Shown here: in pieces, positions 17,781 to 25,218 of the stretch
Layout of the letters: each line of letters opens with the position of its first letter
Numbering within the stretch: the stretch's first letter is position 1
From: an uncultured Parasphingopyxis sp.
GTDB lineage: Bacteria > Pseudomonadota > Alphaproteobacteria > Sphingomonadales > Sphingomonadaceae
Assembly: GCA_947259005.1 (NCBI GenBank)
Contig: CAMYKP010000012.1
Location: 90,384-154,383 of the forward strand
Direction: 5' to 3'
Length of the DNA stretch: 64,000 nucleotides
Notes under the pieces: model-generated
Database searches by the model: none
The model's input: only the letters and a program-made list of their open reading frames with translations
What the model was told of the DNA's origin: nothing
Position numbers and translations under genes: made by a program

Positions 17781-19031
17781 ATGGCAAGCCCGGCACCGAT
17801 GGACAGCCGCTTCATCAGCCTCGATGTCGTACGCGGGATCGCGGTGATGGGCATATTGCTCATGAACATCGTGGGGTTCGCCATGCCGTTTCAGGCCTAT
17901 AGCAACCCGACCGCCTATGGCGGCACCGGCCCGATCGACATGGCCTTCTGGGCGACGAATTTCGTTTTGGCCGATGGCAAGATGCGCGGGCTGTTCTCGA
18001 TCCTGTTCGGTGCCTCGATGCTGCTTGTCATCCAGCGCGCCGAAGCAAGCCAGCGGAGTTCGGCGCTCACTCATTATTCCCGGATGACCTGGCTCCTGCT
18101 TTTCGGCGTCATCCATGCCTATGCGATCTGGTATGGCGACATATTGATGCTCTACGCGGGCGTCGGAATGGTCGCCTATTTCTTCCGCAAAATGGAAGCC
18201 CATAAACTCGTAACGCTCGGGATTATCCTCATCATCGCCCAGGCGGTCCTTGTCGGCGGCGTTACCTACAGCCTCTGGGCGCTGCGCGAGGCAGCCCTTG
18301 CACCGGACGCGCAACCAGAAACGGTGCAGGCATGGTTCGAGATGGCTGCAATGTCCGGATCTCCGCCACCCGACGCACTCGCCGCAAATCTTGCCCTGTA
18401 TCGCGGTGACTATGCCGGTATCATGGGGCAGCGATTGGGCCCTGACCTTATGCTGCCGATCATCGGCAATTTCATGTTCAGTTTCGCCACGCTGGGGCTG
18501 ATGCTGCTCGGCATGGCCGGGCTGAAAAGCGGATTTCTGACCGGCGCATTGAGCCGTGAAACATACGCCAAATGCATTCGCTATGGCTATCTTGTCGGCA
18601 TACCGGTCCAGATGCTCCTCGCGCTTTTTCTGATGCGGAGCGGCTTCGATCCAGTGTCATTGTGGCTGTACGATATGAGCCTGCAGATGGTGCCCGACCT
18701 GCTGATCATCCTCGCGCATGCCGCGCTCATCCTCTATTGGGTGAAATCGTCGGCGGGTAGCGCGCTGATCGCGCGCGTCGCAGCGACGGGCCGGGCAGCT
18801 TTCACCAACTATCTGGGTACCAGCCTGGTCTGCACAACGATCTTCTATGGGTATGGCTTCGGATTTTACGGCGAGTTCAGCCGGGCATCGCTGTACATCG
18901 TTGTACTGGGCGTCTGGGCCCTGATGCTGCTCTGGTCCAAGCCCTGGCTTGACCGGTTTCGGTACGGTCCGCTCGAATGGCTATGGCGAAGCCTTGCGCG
19001 ACGCGAGCTGCAGTCCATTCGCAAACAGTAA
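17781..19031 (+). CDS. DUF418 multi-pass membrane protein
   Basis: A 416-residue integral inner-membrane protein with about ten hydrophobic segments. It opens with the DUF418 hallmark RFISLDVVRGIAVMGILLMNI, shortened here to its core LDVVRGIAVMG, followed by SILFGASMLL. The C-terminus has GRAAFTNYLGTSL and GPLEWLWR, the standard DUF418 ending. The family resembles acyltransferase-3 proteins, but no reaction is established. A GGGGGAGAT ribosome-binding site precedes the ATG. It lies just upstream of the bfd gene. Confidence 0.9.
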   Translation: MASPAPMDSRFISLDVVRGIAVMGILLMNIVGFAMPFQAYSNPTAYGGTGPIDMAFWATNFVLADGKMRGLFSILFGASMLLVIQRAEASQRSSALTHYSRMTWLLLFGVIHAYAIWYGDILMLYAGVGMVAYFFRKMEAHKLVTLGIILIIAQAVLVGGVTYSLWALREAALAPDAQPETVQAWFEMAAMSGSPPPDALAANLALYRGDYAGIMGQRLGPDLMLPIIGNFMFSFATLGLMLLGMAGLKSGFLTGALSRETYAKCIRYGYLVGIPVQMLLALFLMRSGFDPVSLWLYDMSLQMVPDLLIILAHAALILYWVKSSAGSALIARVAATGRAAFTNYLGTSLVCTTIFYGYGFGFYGEFSRASLYIVVLGVWALMLLWSKPWLDRFRYGPLEWLWRSLARRELQSIRKQ

Positions 19032-19051
19032 CATTGGAACGCATTTTACTA

Positions 19052-19071
19052 TTGCGAATTAGTCTCATTAG
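19052..19071 (+). promoter_or_regulatory. Fur-box-like operator upstream of bfd
   Basis: The sequence TTGCGAATTAGTCTCATTAG matches the GAAT..TCTCATTA core found in Fur boxes of iron-regulated promoters. It lies 15 bases before the bfd ATG, where bound Fur-Fe would block transcription. Bfd genes are commonly Fur-repressed. This is a motif match by eye only. Confidence 0.5.
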
Positions 19072-19086
19072 ACCTATCCAGTGCTC

Positions 19087-19257
19087 ATGGTTGTTTGCAT
19101 CTGTAACGCGATTCGGGAGAAAGACCTTCGCGCCGCCGCCCAGAAGGGTGCCGCGACCCCATCCTCTGCCTATGCGCAAATGGGGTGCAAGGCACGTTGC
19201 GGCCAATGCGTATCATTCGCACGACAGATCATTCAGTCCGAAACTGCGACTGCATAG
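19087..19257 (+). CDS. bfd: Bfd, bacterioferritin-associated [2Fe-2S] ferredoxin
   Basis: A 56-residue gene found by reading the plus strand between the DUF418 gene and bfr; it begins MVVCICNAIREKDL and ends SETATA. Cys4 and Cys6 (CxC) and Cys38 and Cys41 (CxxC) form the [2Fe-2S] ligand set of Bfd, with 31 residues between the two pairs as expected. In other bacteria Bfd donates electrons to bacterioferritin to release stored iron. The neighbouring bfr and the upstream Fur-like box support that role here. No obvious Shine-Dalgarno precedes the ATG. Confidence 0.88.
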   Translation: MVVCICNAIREKDLRAAAQKGAATPSSAYAQMGCKARCGQCVSFARQIIQSETATA

Positions 19258-19274
19258 CAGAATCATCTAAAACC

Positions 19275-19297
19275 CCCGAAAAACTGCGGTTTTTGGG
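19275..19297 (+). other. Hairpin between bfd and bfr
   Basis: CCC-AAAAAC pairs with GTTTTTGGG around a TGCG loop (one bulged G). It lies 17 bases after the bfd stop and 57 before the bfr start. It lacks a downstream T-run, so it may act as an attenuator or RNA-stability element rather than a full terminator (inference). Confidence 0.35.
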
Positions 19298-19354
19298 CTT
19301 CTCCCTTTCCCTACTTGGCGCTATAACGCACGGATCAGAACATGGAGGTCCGGT

Positions 19355-19837
19355 ATGAAGGGCGACGCAAAGGTCATCGAATTCCTGAACGAGGCGCTCA
19401 AGAACGAGCTGACCGCGATCAATCAGTATTTCCTGCATTATCGGATGCTCGACAATTGGGGCATCTCAAGGCTCGCCAAGTTCGAATATGAAGAATCGAT
19501 CGACGAGATGAAGCATGCGGATCAGCTGACCGAACGCATCCTCTTTTTGGACGGACTTCCCAACTTCCAGCTCCTTGGCCGCCTGCGGATTGGCGAAAGC
19601 GTCGAGGAAATCCTGAAGGCGGATCTCGAGCTTGAGCATGAGGCCTTGCCGATGCTCAAGGATGCGATTGAGCATTGCGAAAAGGTTCGCGACTATGTGA
19701 GCCGCGATCTGTTCGCGTCAATTCTCGATAGCGAAGAAGACCATGTCGACACGCTCGAACAGCAGTTCGACATGATTGAACGGATGGGAATTGAAAATTA
19801 TTGCCAGCTCCAGTCGAAACCGGCGGAGGAAGGCTGA
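19355..19837 (+). CDS. bfr: Bacterioferritin
   Basis: Haem-containing 24-mer ferritin that oxidises and stores iron in the cytosol. The 160-residue protein carries every dinuclear ferroxidase ligand at canonical positions: Glu18, Glu51, His54, Glu94, Glu127 and His130. Met52, which binds the inter-subunit haem, is also present, separating it from non-haem ferritins. A ribosome-binding site GGAGG lies upstream. The gene follows bfd, its electron donor, suggesting an iron-storage/release module. Confidence 0.95.
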   Translation: MKGDAKVIEFLNEALKNELTAINQYFLHYRMLDNWGISRLAKFEYEESIDEMKHADQLTERILFLDGLPNFQLLGRLRIGESVEEILKADLELEHEALPMLKDAIEHCEKVRDYVSRDLFASILDSEEDHVDTLEQQFDMIERMGIENYCQLQSKPAEEG

Positions 19838-19848
19838 ACCGAGGGCTT

Positions 19849-20280
19849 CTAGAGTCGGCCGAATTTCTGATTGGCGGCTTCCCGCTCGGCAAAGCCGTTG
19901 CGGCGCTGGACGAGCGGGTTAGTCGCTTTTTCGAGGCTCTCCATCGTTTCCTTGAAGGCGGGACGCAGCTCGGCAGCCTCGGGAACAAGCTCTTCGGGCG
20001 TTTGCTGGATTTCAACCAGGTGCCGGGCCGTCATTTCGATCTTTTCGGCGATCATACTGAGCCGGACTGCGCCAAACTGCAGCGATTCGCCTTTTAGCGT
20101 GTGCGCGGGAACAATCAGGGCTGCCGTCATCTTCTCACGGATGGCCTTTTCGATCGCCTCTACCGATTTGACGCCATCTTCGCTGAAATACCGCAGGATG
20201 CGCGCGAAATTCGACCCCAGCTCTTCACGAACTGAATCGAACTCCGCCCAATCCACCAATTCAACGTCTTGGAACGACAC
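19849..20280 (-). CDS. HPt (histidine phosphotransfer) domain protein
   Basis: A 143-residue helical protein with an HPt signature: the phosphoryl-accepting histidine is probably His60 in PAHTLKGESLQFGA. HPt proteins relay phosphate between response-regulator receiver domains, and in sphingomonads and relatives they can feed PhyR/CtrA-type pathways; which one applies here is unknown. The GTG start at 20280 follows AAGGGAG. It is convergent with bfr, the two stops being 11 bp apart. An inverted repeat at 20329-20345 lies in its upstream region. Confidence 0.85.
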   Translation of the reverse strand: MSFQDVELVDWAEFDSVREELGSNFARILRYFSEDGVKSVEAIEKAIREKMTAALIVPAHTLKGESLQFGAVRLSMIAEKIEMTARHLVEIQQTPEELVPEAAELRPAFKETMESLEKATNPLVQRRNGFAEREAANQKFGRL

Positions 20281-20328
20281 GACGCGCTCCCTTTTCCAAT
20301 AGCCCCGTCATGTCATTAGCCTTGGAGC

Positions 20329-20345
20329 GTAAACAACTGGTTTAC
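20329..20345. promoter_or_regulatory. Inverted repeat upstream of the HPt gene
   Basis: GTAAAC/GTTTAC with a 5-bp spacer, perfect dyad, 48 bp upstream of the HPt start. It is in the right place for a transcription-factor operator. The binding protein is unknown. Confidence 0.35.
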
Positions 20346-20409
20346 CGCCAATTATAATCATCACTATGCGGGAAATATGGGCCGCCGGACCTAGCCTAAT
20401 CGCTTCATT

Positions 20410-20643
20410 TTAACGGGAAATACGCCAACCAGACCCCAATTGCGTCTGAATTTCCTCGACCATCCAGCCGCGGTCTTCCGCCAGGGATGCGATTTCCACT
20501 GGTGCAATCGGATCATCCGCAATAATCACGACACGCGTCGATTGCCGCATCGACCGCGCTAGGCGCAGGGCCGGCCATGGGCATTTCAGTCCGCGCGCAT
20601 CAATATCGACAGCTGCACGCTCAGCACCGTTGCTATTGGTCAT
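20410..20643 (-). CDS. TusA-family sulfur-carrier protein
   Basis: A 77-residue protein using the ATG at 20643 (15 bases inside a slightly longer frame). The TusA/SirA hallmark DARGLKCPWPALRLAR with the CPxP motif (Cys21) is intact. TusA proteins carry persulfide sulfur for tRNA thiolation, molybdenum cofactor or sulfur oxidation; which one applies is not visible. Its start overlaps the end of der by 11 bp, so it is probably co-expressed with the der-bamB operon. Confidence 0.85.
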   Translation of the reverse strand: MTNSNGAERAAVDIDARGLKCPWPALRLARSMRQSTRVVIIADDPIAPVEIASLAEDRGWMVEEIQTQLGSGWRISR

Positions 20644-21997
20644 TCCCGCCATCTGCATAGGGGTTTTTGGGCGACCGCATGGTCAGCCGGACCGGAACAC
20701 CGCCAAAACCAAGATCATTGCGAATACCGTTCAGCAGAAAGCGTTGATAGCTCATCGGGAGTTTATCGACGCGCGATCCGAACAGGACGAAACTTGGCGG
20801 CCGATTGCGAGCCTGAGTCATATAGCGCAGCTTGATACGCTTGCCTTTGGGAGCAGGCGGCGGATTGCGTTCGATGGCATCGCGAAACCAGCGGTTGAGT
20901 TCGCCGGTCGTTACCCGCCTCGACCACGCATCGCGAACCTCGAATGCAGCCTCCATCAAATCGTCTATGCCTTTGCCGGAGACGGCCGAGATCGAGACCA
21001 GGGGCACACCGCGCACCTGAGCCAACCCTTCATCAAGGGCCGTACTGATCCCTTCGAAAAGCACCTTCTTGTCTGCGGCAATATCCCATTTATTGATCGC
21101 AATAACGAGCGCTCGACCCTCTTCGAGAACGCGGTCCGCTATTTTCAGATCCTGCACCTCGAGACCCAGCGTCGCGTCGAGCAGCAAAACCACGACTTCG
21201 GCGAAGTCGACCGCGCGCAGGCCATCAGCAACCGACAGTTTTTCAAGCTTGTCCTGCACCTTGGCGCGCTTGCGCATACCGGCCGTATCAATCAGTTCGA
21301 CGGGGCGACCTTGCCATTCCCAGGGCACGGCAATGGAATCGCGCGTAATGCCCGCCTCAGGCCCTGTGATTAGCCGGTCATCCTCCAACATGCGGTTGAT
21401 GAGCGTGGACTTTCCGGCATTCGGGCGACCGACAATGGCAAGCTTCAGGGGGCCGTCTTCTGCATCCGTTTCTTCACCGTCATCGCCAAATGCATCAGTT
21501 TCGACGAGCGGCTGCAACAGCTGGAACAGGTCTGCCAAGCCTTCTCCATGCTCGGCACTGAGCGGCACTGGATCGCCAAGGCCAAGCTTGTAGCTTTCAT
21601 AGAGACCGGGCTCTGCCGCGCGACCTTCGGCCTTGTTGCCGACAAGAATGATCGGAGTTTCGGTCCCGCGAAGCCAGCGGGCGATTTCCTCATCAAGCGG
21701 CGTCAGGCCAACCCGCGCATCGAACATGAAGAGCGCGACATCCGCGTCGGCAATGGCGCGTTCGGTCTGCTGGCGCATCCGGCCCGGGAGGCTTTTGGGA
21801 TCCTCATCCTCATAGCCGGCAGTATCAATGATCTTGAAATCAAGGTCGAACAGATGCCCTTCCGCCTCACGCCGGTCACGGGTCACACCCGGCCGATCAT
21901 CGACGAGCGCAAGCTTCTTGCCGACAAGCCTGTTGAACAGGGTCGATTTGCCGACATTGGGGCGGCCGATAATTGCAATAACGGGCAGCCGCACCAT
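20633..21997 (-). CDS. der: Der (EngA), double GTPase for 50S ribosome assembly
   Basis: Essential two-GTPase-domain protein acting in large-subunit maturation. The 454-residue protein has P-loops IGRPNVGKSTLFNR near residue 10 and VGRPNAGKSTLINR near residue 183. Both are followed by switch and DTAG motifs, and the C-terminal KH-like domain ends in FGGVPVRLTMRSPKNPY. It follows bamB and a YfgM-like gene, the order conserved across proteobacteria (yfgM-bamB-der). Confidence 0.97.
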   Translation of the reverse strand: MVRLPVIAIIGRPNVGKSTLFNRLVGKKLALVDDRPGVTRDRREAEGHLFDLDFKIIDTAGYEDEDPKSLPGRMRQQTERAIADADVALFMFDARVGLTPLDEEIARWLRGTETPIILVGNKAEGRAAEPGLYESYKLGLGDPVPLSAEHGEGLADLFQLLQPLVETDAFGDDGEETDAEDGPLKLAIVGRPNAGKSTLINRMLEDDRLITGPEAGITRDSIAVPWEWQGRPVELIDTAGMRKRAKVQDKLEKLSVADGLRAVDFAEVVVLLLDATLGLEVQDLKIADRVLEEGRALVIAINKWDIAADKKVLFEGISTALDEGLAQVRGVPLVSISAVSGKGIDDLMEAAFEVRDAWSRRVTTGELNRWFRDAIERNPPPAPKGKRIKLRYMTQARNRPPSFVLFGSRVDKLPMSYQRFLLNGIRNDLGFGGVPVRLTMRSPKNPYADGGNDQ

Positions 21998-22019
21998 GGC
22001 TATGTGCCTCTCTCTATCG

Positions 22020-23336
22020 TTAGCGCCAGGCGCTCAGTTCGCCTTCGCTGTCGAGCAGGAAGAGCGTATTATTGGCAACGACTGGTGAAAGTTCGACACC
22101 TTCGTCCAGTTCGTCCGTCCGGTTTACGGTTCCCGAAGCGGGGTCGACAAAAACCAGATGGCCACGGCTCGACGCCAATACAAGCTGTCCACCGGCCAGA
22201 ATCGGTCCGCGCCAGAAAATCGGGCCCTTGCGGTCTTCCTCGTCGCGGTATCGCGGCAACTGCGTGATCCAGCGGATTCGGCCATTGGCCCGGGCAATCG
22301 CCAGCAATCGGGCATCATCGGTCACTGCAAACATCCAGTCGCCAGCGATCCACGGCGTGGACAATCCGCCGGCATTTACTTCCCAGATACGTTCGCCGGT
22401 GATCAGCCGGAGCGCCACCATGCGGCCACCCTGGCCGATGGCATAGACGAAGCCGCTATCGATGACCGGGCTCGCATCGATATCGGAAAGTGTCGAAACC
22501 GAGGTCGAGATGCTCGTCCGGTTAAGACCATCCTGCCAGACAATCTGCCCGTTCTCATAGCGATAGGCGATGAGTTCACCCGAGGAGAAACCGGAGACAA
22601 GCGTGCCCTGCGCGGAGGCTGGGGCTGCAACGCCGAAAACACCAGACACTTCGAGCGTTCCGGATACAGTCCAGCGAGTTACCCCATTCGCGGGATCGAG
22701 AGCGAAAATCTGGTTGTCCTGGCTCAATACATAGACATTGTTGTTGGCGATCGTCGGCGAACCGCGCAGCGGTCCACCGGGGCGGACTTTCCATATCTGG
22801 CTGCCGTCCGCGATATTGAGCGCGCCTGCATACCCAACACCGTTGGTCACATAAAGGCGATCTCCCGAGACGCTGATCCCGCCGCCGAAAAGAGCCGATT
22901 CACTGCCAATCTCAGAGCCGAAACGCATCGACCAGACTTCGCCGCCTGTCTGAACGTCGAACGCACGTACGGTGGCTTCTGTATCGATCGTGAAAACCCG
23001 ACCGTTGCTGACAACCGGAGATGCCGCAAGCCGCGCACGCGATCCGCCACCATCGCCAATCGAAACCGACCAGGCCCTGACCGGGGCGCTGCTCAATGCG
23101 AGATGTCCGACCGATTTGCTGGCGCTCCCACCAGGCTGCGTCCAGCCCGCATTCACAGTTGCAGGAGGCAGGACCACCGGAACGCTGGCGATCTGCGGAT
23201 CGGCCTGCACGTCGTTCTCCGAAACCAGGATCGGCGTACGATTGCCAATCGTTGGTGTCGCATCGTCGCTGCCACTGAACAAACCGCAACCGCTTAGCGC
23301 AAGCGCCGCGCAAGAGAGAATCAGAATACGCATCAT
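22020..23336 (-). CDS. bamB: BamB, outer-membrane assembly lipoprotein
   Basis: WD40/PQQ-type beta-propeller lipoprotein of the BAM complex that helps insert outer-membrane proteins. The 438-residue protein has a signal peptide with lipobox ALSGCG (acylated cysteine near residue 17). It then shows repeated blade motifs such as GVVSLVG-like GRVFTIDTEATVRAFD and NNVYVLSQDNQIFALDPANG. It overlaps the upstream YfgM-like gene by 4 bp (23333-23336) and is followed 22 bp later by der. Confidence 0.95.
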   Translation of the reverse strand: MMRILILSCAALALSGCGLFSGSDDATPTIGNRTPILVSENDVQADPQIASVPVVLPPATVNAGWTQPGGSASKSVGHLALSSAPVRAWSVSIGDGGGSRARLAASPVVSNGRVFTIDTEATVRAFDVQTGGEVWSMRFGSEIGSESALFGGGISVSGDRLYVTNGVGYAGALNIADGSQIWKVRPGGPLRGSPTIANNNVYVLSQDNQIFALDPANGVTRWTVSGTLEVSGVFGVAAPASAQGTLVSGFSSGELIAYRYENGQIVWQDGLNRTSISTSVSTLSDIDASPVIDSGFVYAIGQGGRMVALRLITGERIWEVNAGGLSTPWIAGDWMFAVTDDARLLAIARANGRIRWITQLPRYRDEEDRKGPIFWRGPILAGGQLVLASSRGHLVFVDPASGTVNRTDELDEGVELSPVVANNTLFLLDSEGELSAWR

Positions 23337-24088
23337 GAACTTGCTTCCTCCGCTGTTTCCGGCACCAACGGCTGGCCCGGCACAGTCTGTTCTTCCATGT
23401 CTACCGGCTCATCCGGCACAGCATCCACACCCAATACGCCGGCCATCTGAACCGCACGTGTCCGAAGCGTCTCGGGAACGCTTTCGTCATTCGCCATCTG
23501 GGCAAACAGCGCCCCGGCACCTTCTTCGTTGCCCATTCTGATCATTGCCACCGCCGTAAGTTCGGCTGCGCTGCCGAACCATGGATTGCCCGGTACTGCA
23601 AGGCCTGCCAAGCGATCAATCACCGCCTGCGGTTCCATATCCTCAAACTCAATCGCTGTCTGGCGGATGGTAGCAATATCGCGAAACTGCTGCGGAAGGC
23701 CATCATCGGCGGCAACTGCGGCAAAAATTTCAATGGCACGGGCCCGGTCCTCACCCTGCAGCGCCAGCGCGGCCTGGGTCAGCATGGCTTCGGCACGAAT
23801 GATTGGACGACGGGATTCTGCCAGCGCAGAAAGCTCGTCTTCGACATCCGTGTCGGTTCCGTCGCTCAGCCCTTCGAGCAGCATCGACAATTGTTCGGTT
23901 TCCGCCTCGGCAGCCGATGTCTGCTGGTAGGACCAATAGAGCCAGCCGCCAAAGGCCGCGAGACCGAGGATAACCAAGCCGGCGATCCACTTGCCCCAGC
24001 GATCCCAGAACTGGACGGCCTGTTCCTTGCGGACCTGCTCGTCGACTTCTCGCATGAAAGCGGAATTATCTTGCGGCGCAATCGCCAA
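23333..24088 (-). CDS. YfgM-like single-pass membrane protein with TPR-like domain
   Basis: A 251-residue inner-membrane protein: a short cytoplasmic N-terminus, one membrane segment at about 32-54, and a periplasmic helical domain with TPR-like repeats. This is the YfgM layout; in E. coli YfgM is a periplasmic partner of SecYEG and its gene precedes bamB, as here. The best-supplied start is TTG at 24088 with GGAG seven bases upstream; an ATG at 24055 would shorten the N-terminus by 11 residues. It overlaps bamB by 4 bp. Confidence 0.85.
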   Translation of the reverse strand: MAIAPQDNSAFMREVDEQVRKEQAVQFWDRWGKWIAGLVILGLAAFGGWLYWSYQQTSAAEAETEQLSMLLEGLSDGTDTDVEDELSALAESRRPIIRAEAMLTQAALALQGEDRARAIEIFAAVAADDGLPQQFRDIATIRQTAIEFEDMEPQAVIDRLAGLAVPGNPWFGSAAELTAVAMIRMGNEEGAGALFAQMANDESVPETLRTRAVQMAGVLGVDAVPDEPVDMEEQTVPGQPLVPETAEEASS

Positions 24089-24176
24089 CTCTCATCTCCA
24101 ATTCGTTATGGCGGCGGACCTTAGCGGCGTGCCACGCCAAGGGAAAGCAATTGTGAACCACAACCGGGTGGCCCCG

Positions 24177-25049
24177 TTATTTCTTGGGTTGATATGTCTG
24201 AGCCTCTCCGGGGAAGCTTCGGCTGCGAACATCCGCCGCGTAGGTTTCAACGGCCGTGGCAATGTTCGATGCCAGATCGTCAAATTTCTTTACGAAGCGC
24301 GGAACACGGTCGAACATGCCGAGCATGTCTTCAGTCACCAATACCTGCCCGTCGCATTGTGCCGACGCACCGATGCCTATGGTAGGGCAGGCAACAGCCT
24401 GGGTGGCTTCAATCCCGATGGATTCGATCACGCCCTCGATAACCATGGCAAAGGCACCAGCCTCGTCGATCGCCTTGGCATCCGCAATAACCTTGGCTGC
24501 CGTTGCCTCATCGCGGCCCTGCACCTTGTGCCCACCGAGAATATTGACCGCCTGCGGCGTCAGCCCGACATGGCCCATGACCGGTATCCCGCGCGCTGTA
24601 AGAAATGCGACCGTTTCGGCCATCGCCTCTCCGCCTTCCATCTTAACGGCTGCGGCCCCAGTTTCCTTCATGATCCGCGTGGCCGAACGGATCGCATGTT
24701 CCGGGCTTTCTTCATATGAGCCGAACGGCATGTCGACGATCACAACGCTGTGATAGCTGCCCCGGACCACCGCCGCGCCATGCGCGATCATGATGTCGAG
24801 GCTGACCGGTATCGTTGAATCCAGACCGTACACCACCTGTCCAAGGGAATCGCCCACAAGCAGCATGTCGCAATGCGGATCGAGCAGCTGAGACATGCGC
24901 ACCGTATAGGCAGTCAGCATGACCAGCGGTTCACCGGTCTTGCCGTCTGTTTTGCGGGATCGGATCGCGGGCACCGTAAGCCGTTTCATCGGCTTTGGCG
25001 TCGGATGCGCACGATCGGTTTTGGTATCGAGAGTATAGGTAGTGGACAT
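24177..25049 (-). CDS. panB: PanB, 3-methyl-2-oxobutanoate hydroxymethyltransferase
   Basis: First step of pantothenate (coenzyme A) synthesis: methylene-THF-dependent conversion of ketoisovalerate to ketopantoate. The 290-residue TIM-barrel protein shows the metal-binding motif LVGDSLGQVVYG near residue 62, the substrate pattern AAVKMEGG near 134, and EGVIESIG, with the expected C-terminal PRFVKKF. Length is slightly above the ~265-residue norm because of an N-terminal extension. It is divergent from the Pcm-Ere gene; panC is not in the window. Confidence 0.95.
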   Translation of the reverse strand: MSTTYTLDTKTDRAHPTPKPMKRLTVPAIRSRKTDGKTGEPLVMLTAYTVRMSQLLDPHCDMLLVGDSLGQVVYGLDSTIPVSLDIMIAHGAAVVRGSYHSVVIVDMPFGSYEESPEHAIRSATRIMKETGAAAVKMEGGEAMAETVAFLTARGIPVMGHVGLTPQAVNILGGHKVQGRDEATAAKVIADAKAIDEAGAFAMVIEGVIESIGIEATQAVACPTIGIGASAQCDGQVLVTEDMLGMFDRVPRFVKKFDDLASNIATAVETYAADVRSRSFPGEAQTYQPKK

Positions 25050-25218
25050 GGCGTGTGTTTAGCGGCCCGTCACGCCTTTGGCCAGCGATCTAGAGTGATG
25101 GAAACGTCCGTATGTTTCCCGTTTGGGCTAGGGGAATCCCTTATTCATTATTGCCACTCCTTGGGCGTAACACCGGCAGGACGATACACCAACAGGTAGC
25201 CCCGGAACGGACAAAGTG

